A stretch of DNA of 64,000 bases from Bartonella tribocorum CIP 105476 (GTDB taxonomy: Bacteria > Pseudomonadota > Alphaproteobacteria > Rhizobiales > Rhizobiaceae): assembly GCF_000196435.1 (NCBI RefSeq), contig NC_010161.1:806001-870000 (forward strand). The letters are read 5' to 3'. The position numbers and the translations under genes are program-made. Below, piece by piece: positions 61,487 through 64,000 of the stretch (positions within the stretch are counted from its first letter, which is position 1; each line of letters begins with the position of its first letter). Below the pieces are notes generated by a model. That model made no database searches, had not been told where the DNA came from, and saw only the letters and a program-made list of their open reading frames with translations.

Positions 61487-61710
61487 TTTATAATGATACT
61501 GCGTCTTTTGGCATCGTAAATGAGAGCTCCAAATGTAGTAAGATTTTTCTGCTTAAACTTTTTTGATGAGAATGATGAAAAATTATTTTCTTGTATGTTA
61601 CAAGTGGGATTAGCGTATATACAAAATATTTAAGAGAGAAATTAATATATTTCTGATAAATTATCTCAATAAAAATGCAGAATAGCATTGAAAACTGCTA
61701 AAGAACACAA
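61480..61710 (+). pseudogene. Integrase relic E, adjoining mltG stop
   Basis: ACATTGATTTATAATGATA (61480-61498) matches 39234-39252 with one difference. AAATGAGAGCTCC, AATGTAGTAAGATTTTTCT, TTATTTTCTTGTATGTTACAAG and TTAAGAGAGAAATTAATATA then follow the order of relics C and D. The frame start is decayed: FLINYLNKNAE and then stops (about 61646-61680). The remaining sequence to gmk (61711-61787) has no gene. Confidence 0.65.
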
Positions 61711-61787
61711 ATTGGTTAGGGAAAAGATTGAGATAATGTATCGTTCAAATTTTGAATAAAAGTTTATGAACAAAGTAGAGTGGTGTA

Positions 61788-62453
61788 ATGATAGTCTTTG
61801 AAAGTGAATTGAATACTCTAAAAACAAATCAACGCCGCGGTTTTTTATTTATTCTCTCTTCACCTTCAGGTGCTGGTAAATCAACAATTTCGAGGTTGCT
61901 TCTAAAAGATGGACAATTAGAACTTTCTGTCAGTGTGACCACAAGGAAAAAGCGTCCCAGTGAAGTCAATGGACTCCACTATCACTTTATTTCAAAAGAA
62001 GAATTTGAATATAAACGTGATAGAGATGAATTTATTGAATGGGCAGAAGTCCATGGGAATTATTATGGCACGTTACGTGAAGCCGTTGAAAATGCATTGA
62101 GTGCTGGCCGTGATATGTTATTTGATATTGATTATCAAGGCACCAAGCAGATGCAGAAAAAAATGCCAGGAGATACCGTATCTGTTTTTATTCTTCCCCC
62201 CTCAATGAAAGAGCTTGTTTCGCGTTTAAATCGTCGAGCAGAAGATAGCCAAGATATTATCAATTTACGATTGGAAAATGCACGAACGGAGCTAACGCAT
62301 TGGCGTTCTTATGATTATATTGTGATTAATGAAGATTTAGATCAGTCTTTATCTTTTATTAGGTCAATTTATTTAGCTGAAACCGTAAAACGCGAGAGAT
62401 GTGCTTTTCTTGAAACTTTTATTGATGAACTTATTTCTGAAAAGATTGATTAA
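61788..62453 (+). CDS. gmk: Guanylate kinase
   Basis: Phosphorylates GMP to GDP. The P-loop is [29 protein letters not shown] and [14 protein letters not shown] are the GMP-binding segments. 221 aa. No yicC gene lies between mltG and gmk, unlike the usual Rhizobiales order. The Shine-Dalgarno sequence is weak. Confidence 0.96.
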   Translation: MIVFESELNTLKTNQRRGFLFILSSPSGAGKSTISRLLLKDGQLELSVSVTTRKKRPSEVNGLHYHFISKEEFEYKRDRDEFIEWAEVHGNYYGTLREAVENALSAGRDMLFDIDYQGTKQMQKKMPGDTVSVFILPPSMKELVSRLNRRAEDSQDIINLRLENARTELTHWRSYDYIVINEDLDQSLSFIRSIYLAETVKRERCAFLETFIDELISEKID

Positions 62454-62484
62454 TATTTTTATTGTTTTGGAAAAGTTGTGCTTT

Positions 62485-63315
62485 TTAGGTTATCAAATTC
62501 GCTAAAGTTACAAATTCGGAAATAGAGAGCGTTTCAGCACGGCGCGTTCCATCAATTCCAGCTTTTTCTAAAATGATTTCACCTCCAAGTGTTTTGAGAT
62601 TTTGACGAAGCATTTTTCGTCTTTGTCCAAAAGCGGTTTTTGTGATGAGGCTTAGTTTTTGCGCAGAGCAGACAAGAGGTTGAGCGCGTGGAATGATATG
62701 CACAACGGAAGAAGTGACTTTAGGCGCTGGTATGAAGGCTTGAGGAGGCACATCAAAAGCAATTTTAGCTATGGTACGCCAGCCAGTTAAGACACTAAGA
62801 CGTCCATAATGAGAAGATTGAGGTTTAGCCGTAATTCGTTTGGCAACTTCACGTTGAAACATCAATGTCATTGATTCATAAAAAGGGGGCCATGGTTCCA
62901 CTAATAGCCAATTTAATAAGAGTTGGGTTCCAATATTATAAGGAAGATTGGCAATAATGCGTGGTTTTTCTGGGCTTGATCCAAAGAGTTTTGAGAAATC
63001 TTGTTTCAGTGCATCATTACAAATAAGTTTTAATTGGTTCGGATAGTGCTTTTCTATTTCTAAGAGAGCCGGTATGCAGCGCTCATCGCGCTCGATTGCT
63101 GTTACAATAGCGCCCTTTGCGAGCAAGGCACGTGTAAGCCCTCCAGGACCAGGACCAATTTCAAGAACAGGTTTTCCTTCTATAGTGCCTGCTTGATGAG
63201 CAATTTTAGATGTTAAATTCAGATCAAAAAGGAAATTTTGCCCCAAAGATTTATGAGCTTGTAACCCATATGTATCAATGACCTCACGCAGAGGAGGGAG
63301 ATTATCTATTGGCAT
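62485..63315 (-). CDS. rsmA: 16S rRNA A1518/A1519 dimethyltransferase
   Basis: KsgA/RsmA, late 30S maturation. [12 protein letters not shown], the SAM motif [26 protein letters not shown] (catalytic), [10 protein letters not shown] and [13 protein letters not shown] are visible. 276 aa. It overlaps pdxA by 10 nt. Convergent with gmk. Confidence 0.97.
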   Translation of the reverse strand: MPIDNLPPLREVIDTYGLQAHKSLGQNFLFDLNLTSKIAHQAGTIEGKPVLEIGPGPGGLTRALLAKGAIVTAIERDERCIPALLEIEKHYPNQLKLICNDALKQDFSKLFGSSPEKPRIIANLPYNIGTQLLLNWLLVEPWPPFYESMTLMFQREVAKRITAKPQSSHYGRLSVLTGWRTIAKIAFDVPPQAFIPAPKVTSSVVHIIPRAQPLVCSAQKLSLITKTAFGQRRKMLRQNLKTLGGEIILEKAGIDGTRRAETLSISEFVTLANLIT

Positions 63316-64000
63316 GGCATCGAATTATTTTTTGCAAGTTGATTTGCAAGTTTAAGAGCCGCAATAAAGCTTTCAGGAGAAGCGATGCCTTTATCAGCAA
63401 TATCAAAAGCAGTTCCGTGATCTGGAGACGTACGAATGAAAGGTAGACCTAACGTGACATTAACGGTGGTATCAAAATCTAATGTTTTAATAGGGATAAG
63501 AGCTTGATCATGATACATGCAAAGAGCAACATCATATGTTTTTCTTGCGCATTCGTGGAACATTGTATCGGCAGGAAGCGGACCAATAATATTGAGTCCT
63601 TTCTTTTTAAGATATTCAACAGCAGGAGTGATAATCTCGATATCTTCTTTTCCCATTGTGCCTTCTTCTCCAGCGTGAGGATTAAGACCAGCGACAGCTA
63701 GCCGAGGTGACGTTATTTTAAATCGTGTTTTTAAGTCACATTCAGTAATGAAGGCCGTTTGAATGATTAAATGACGGCTCAGTTTTGAAGGAACATCTTT
63801 GAATGGAATATGAACAGTCATTGGTACCGTTTTTAATCGAGGTCCCGCTAACATCATAACTGGATGATAACATTTATGAAAAGCTTTATGGGCCAAATCG
63901 GCTAAAAATTCTGTATGACCTGGAAATTGAAAACCAACATCATAAAGATTCTTTTTTGCAATAGGACAAGTGACAAGTGCACATGCATGTCCATTTTGAA
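63306..64000 (-). CDS. pdxA: 4-hydroxythreonine-4-phosphate dehydrogenase, 5' end outside window
   Basis: PdxA makes 3-amino-1-hydroxyacetone phosphate for PLP synthesis. The frame is open to the window edge, reading [45 protein letters not shown] (metal His), [11 protein letters not shown] and [13 protein letters not shown]. About 231 codons are in the window; roughly the N-terminal third is missing. Coupled to rsmA. Confidence 0.95.
   Translation of the reverse strand, partial: QNGHACALVTCPIAKKNLYDVGFQFPGHTEFLADLAHKAFHKCYHPVMMLAGPRLKTVPMTVHIPFKDVPSKLSRHLIIQTAFITECDLKTRFKITSPRLAVAGLNPHAGEEGTMGKEDIEIITPAVEYLKKKGLNIIGPLPADTMFHECARKTYDVALCMYHDQALIPIKTLDFDTTVNVTLGLPFIRTSPDHGTAFDIADKGIASPESFIAALKLANQLAKNNSMPCQ

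Overview
The window is AT-rich chromosomal DNA from an alphaproteobacterium of the order Rhizobiales, almost certainly the genus Bartonella. The genus is inferred from the genes, not from a database search. The main evidence is the hutA/tonB/hemS/hutB/hutC/hmuV haem-uptake locus, the compact thiCOSGED operon, Rhizobiales gene orders (slt-dapA-smpB; rpoZ-rsh-pyrE-acpS-lepB-rnc-era-recO; rpsF-rpsR-DUF2232-rplI-dnaB-radA-cvpA-purF; fabD-fabG-acpP-fabF-mltG-gmk/rsmA-pdxA), and many spacers filled with decayed phage and integrase DNA.

Layout. 1-4555 (minus): the N-terminus of a membrane sensor protein, pepN and a family-4-like uracil-DNA glycosylase. 4906-10004 (minus): thiamine operon thiC-thiO-thiS-thiG-thiE-thiD. 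10035-12415: a phage island with an intact tail-collar gene behind a decayed reading frame. 12956-20308: haem import and use, with hutA, hemS, hutB, hutC and hmuV on minus and tonB divergent on plus. 20309-21318: two integrase relics. 21319-25744: slt, dapA, smpB and a family-5 uracil-DNA glycosylase. 26290-33987 (plus): rpoZ, rsh, pyrE, a DUF2062 gene, acpS, lepB, rnc, era and recO. 34016-35688: panC-panB. 36283-39159: an HD hydrolase and ygfZ (minus), divergent from pyrC (plus). 39406-40347: the best-preserved integrase relic and a TIGR02301-type gene. 40830-46710 (plus): cysS, a DUF421 gene, an Atm1-type ABC exporter, psd and pssA. 46782-55711 (minus): an SDR gene, purF, cvpA, radA, dnaB, rplI, a DUF2232 gene, rpsR and rpsF. 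56059-62453 (plus): a PAP2 phosphatase, fabD, fabG, acpP, fabF, mltG and gmk. 62485-64000 (minus): rsmA and pdxA, which runs off the right edge.

How the genes work together. Most of the window is core metabolism and information processing: thiamine, pantothenate, PLP, pyrimidine, purine, fatty-acid and phosphatidylethanolamine synthesis, stringent response, ribosome assembly and replication. The haem locus is the clearest host-adaptation module: outer-membrane receptor, TonB, periplasmic binder, permease/ATPase and a cytoplasmic haem-handling protein.

The most unusual structure is a dispersed family of about 200-250 bp relics. I count five: four on plus (about 20330-20570, 21117-21310, 39234-39655, 61480-61710) and one on minus (about 35976-36243). 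Each keeps the upstream region and first codons of a P4-type tyrosine recombinase. Four of the five lie just behind the stop codon of the preceding gene in the same orientation. One appears to supply the mltG stop codon and sits where yicC is usually found. No tRNA, rRNA, CRISPR array, intact integrase or intact insertion sequence was seen.
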